Shown in pieces: positions 63,270 through 64,000 of a DNA stretch of 64,000 bases. Both the position numbers and the translations under genes were made by a program. Position 1 is the stretch's first letter. Each line of letters opens with the position of its first letter. Source of the stretch: SHAN690 sp041391765 (GTDB taxonomy: Bacteria; Bacteroidota; Bacteroidia; Flavobacteriales_G; Salibacteraceae). The notes beneath the pieces were generated by a model. It was not told the origin of the DNA. It saw nothing but the letters and a program-made list of their open reading frames with translations, and did not search any database. Where the stretch lies: contig JAWKNJ010000025.1 in assembly GCA_041391765.1 (NCBI GenBank), positions 1-64,000 of the forward strand. Direction: 5' to 3'.

Positions 63270-64000
63270 TTAAAACTCAACCCCAACCTTAAAGGCGAGC
63301 GTTTTTAGGCTGGAGATGTGGTATTCTACGGCTGCAGTCGCAAATTTGTATTTCACCTTCGTCCCTAATAAGGCTCTGGGACTCAAAATGTCCTCGTTTT
63401 TCAAACTCACCTTGTTCGTGGTTTCCCTTGCGTGATGATAGCTCAGGTTGAGTCCGGCATACGGCTCAAACACCAACCATTTTTTGGAGAACAACACATC
63501 GGCTCCCGTGCTGTTCAATTTCATGTCTTCTGGACCAAACAATCGACTATGGCTTATGCGTCCCGCTAGGTAGAGATCATGTTTTTCATTGATTTTCTGT
63601 CCATAGTTTAGGTCAACGCCATAAAAGCCATAGTTGGCATTCGGGTCCTTGGTGGCATAGGCGCCAATGTCCAGATGATCAGTGATGCCAAAAGAGGTCC
63701 TTACGTTTGGGAGGTTCACTTGATCTCCGAGATAATGAGGCGTTTCAGTGGTGTCAGTGATGGGATGGGCAAACGTGTTGTTCCACGCACCGGATGTCTG
63801 ATCAATAGGCGTTTTGCTCATCGCAATTCCAACGCTGAAGTTATACTTACCCAGCGTGCTTGCGCCTGTTAGGGGTTGGAAATAAACAATGTCTCCGGCT
63901 TCTTTCGTGAAGCGATGAAACTGCGATTGTGTCAATGATGGGTGAATCACAAACGAGCAATTTTTCCACGTTTCTCCGTTTTCGAAGGTGTGAATTTCTA
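63270..64000 (-). CDS. Outer-membrane barrel-like protein, 5' end outside the window
   Basis: The frame is open to the right edge (codon cut at 63999-64000), so the N-terminus is missing. At least 242 residues are visible. A first part, EIHTFENGETWKNCSFVIHPSL, then FTKEAGDIVYFQPLTGASTLGKYNFSVGIAMSKTPID, leads into barrel-like strands (TSFGITDHLDIGAYATKDP, YGFYGVDLNYGQK, DLYLAGRISHSRLFG, LVFEPYAGLNLSYHHA, YKFATAAVEYHISSLKTLAFKVGVEF). The C-terminal Phe fits outer-membrane insertion. No family is named with confidence. Confidence 0.7.
   Translation of the reverse strand, partial: EIHTFENGETWKNCSFVIHPSLTQSQFHRFTKEAGDIVYFQPLTGASTLGKYNFSVGIAMSKTPIDQTSGAWNNTFAHPITDTTETPHYLGDQVNLPNVRTSFGITDHLDIGAYATKDPNANYGFYGVDLNYGQKINEKHDLYLAGRISHSRLFGPEDMKLNSTGADVLFSKKWLVFEPYAGLNLSYHHARETTNKVSLKNEDILSPRALLGTKVKYKFATAAVEYHISSLKTLAFKVGVEF

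Overview
The window is chromosomal DNA from a member of the Bacteroidota, most likely a marine or aquatic Flavobacteriales (Cryomorphaceae/Schleiferiaceae-like) bacterium. The evidence is the set of type IX secretion (T9SS) cargo proteins with type A or gliding-type (type B) C-terminal domains, a PorP/SprF protein beside a giant SprB-repeat adhesin, a split transketolase, a DUF6913 gene joined to dapA, LVIVD and OmpA/PD40 envelope proteins, and promoter-like TAnnTTTG boxes typical of the phylum. Coding density is high and no gap over 300 bases lacks a gene. I saw no rRNA, tRNA, CRISPR array or complete insertion sequence.

Layout. 0-2.7 kb: a complete tyrosine recombinase, a GC-rich conserved protein of unknown function and a YdeI-like protein. 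Between the last two lies a symmetric array of eight half-sites spaced exactly 11 bp apart (2151-2238). 2.9-10.2 kb: a T9SS beta-helix protein, a membrane protein, then a minus-strand operon with the two transketolase halves flanking a secreted VWA protein and ending in rlmD. 10.2-24.6 kb: a giant gliding-type protein, ychF, a ferredoxin, a TIGR03032 protein, two tandem lipoproteins, the DUF6913-dapA operon, formate-THF ligase and a convergent DEAD-box helicase. 24.6-31.9 kb: YheT hydrolase, DUF3820, a subtilase, an exonuclease/GIY-YIG fusion and a patatin-like phospholipase.

32-38.3 kb holds two histidine-degradation genes, ftcD (formiminotransferase-cyclodeaminase) and hutI (imidazolonepropionase), around two T9SS cargo genes. 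ftcD, the N-terminal part of the patatin gene, the 3' end of hutI and the tail of one cargo gene all carry single-base indels, many in A/T runs. These sit in two patches that ignore gene boundaries, which points to local sequence error more than to biological decay.

38.3-50.5 kb: aroC, an OmpA/PD40 protein, a metallo-hydrolase, a double-PDZ T9SS protein, the 1500-residue SprB-like adhesin and its PorP/SprF partner. 50.5-64 kb: fmt, a remnant of a VIT1/CCC1 transporter, a Uup-like ABC-F ATPase, a PhzF-like protein lacking the usual catalytic Glu, an ECF sigma operon with an inner-membrane-anchored beta-barrel protein, LVIVD and EGF-like lipoproteins, a 36-residue membrane peptide beside a DUF4382 lipoprotein, and a last T9SS propeller protein.

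The main theme is envelope biogenesis and protein export to the cell surface (at least seven predicted T9SS substrates), mixed with housekeeping genes for translation, one-carbon and aromatic/lysine metabolism. The least explained signal is the phased half-site array near the recombinase.
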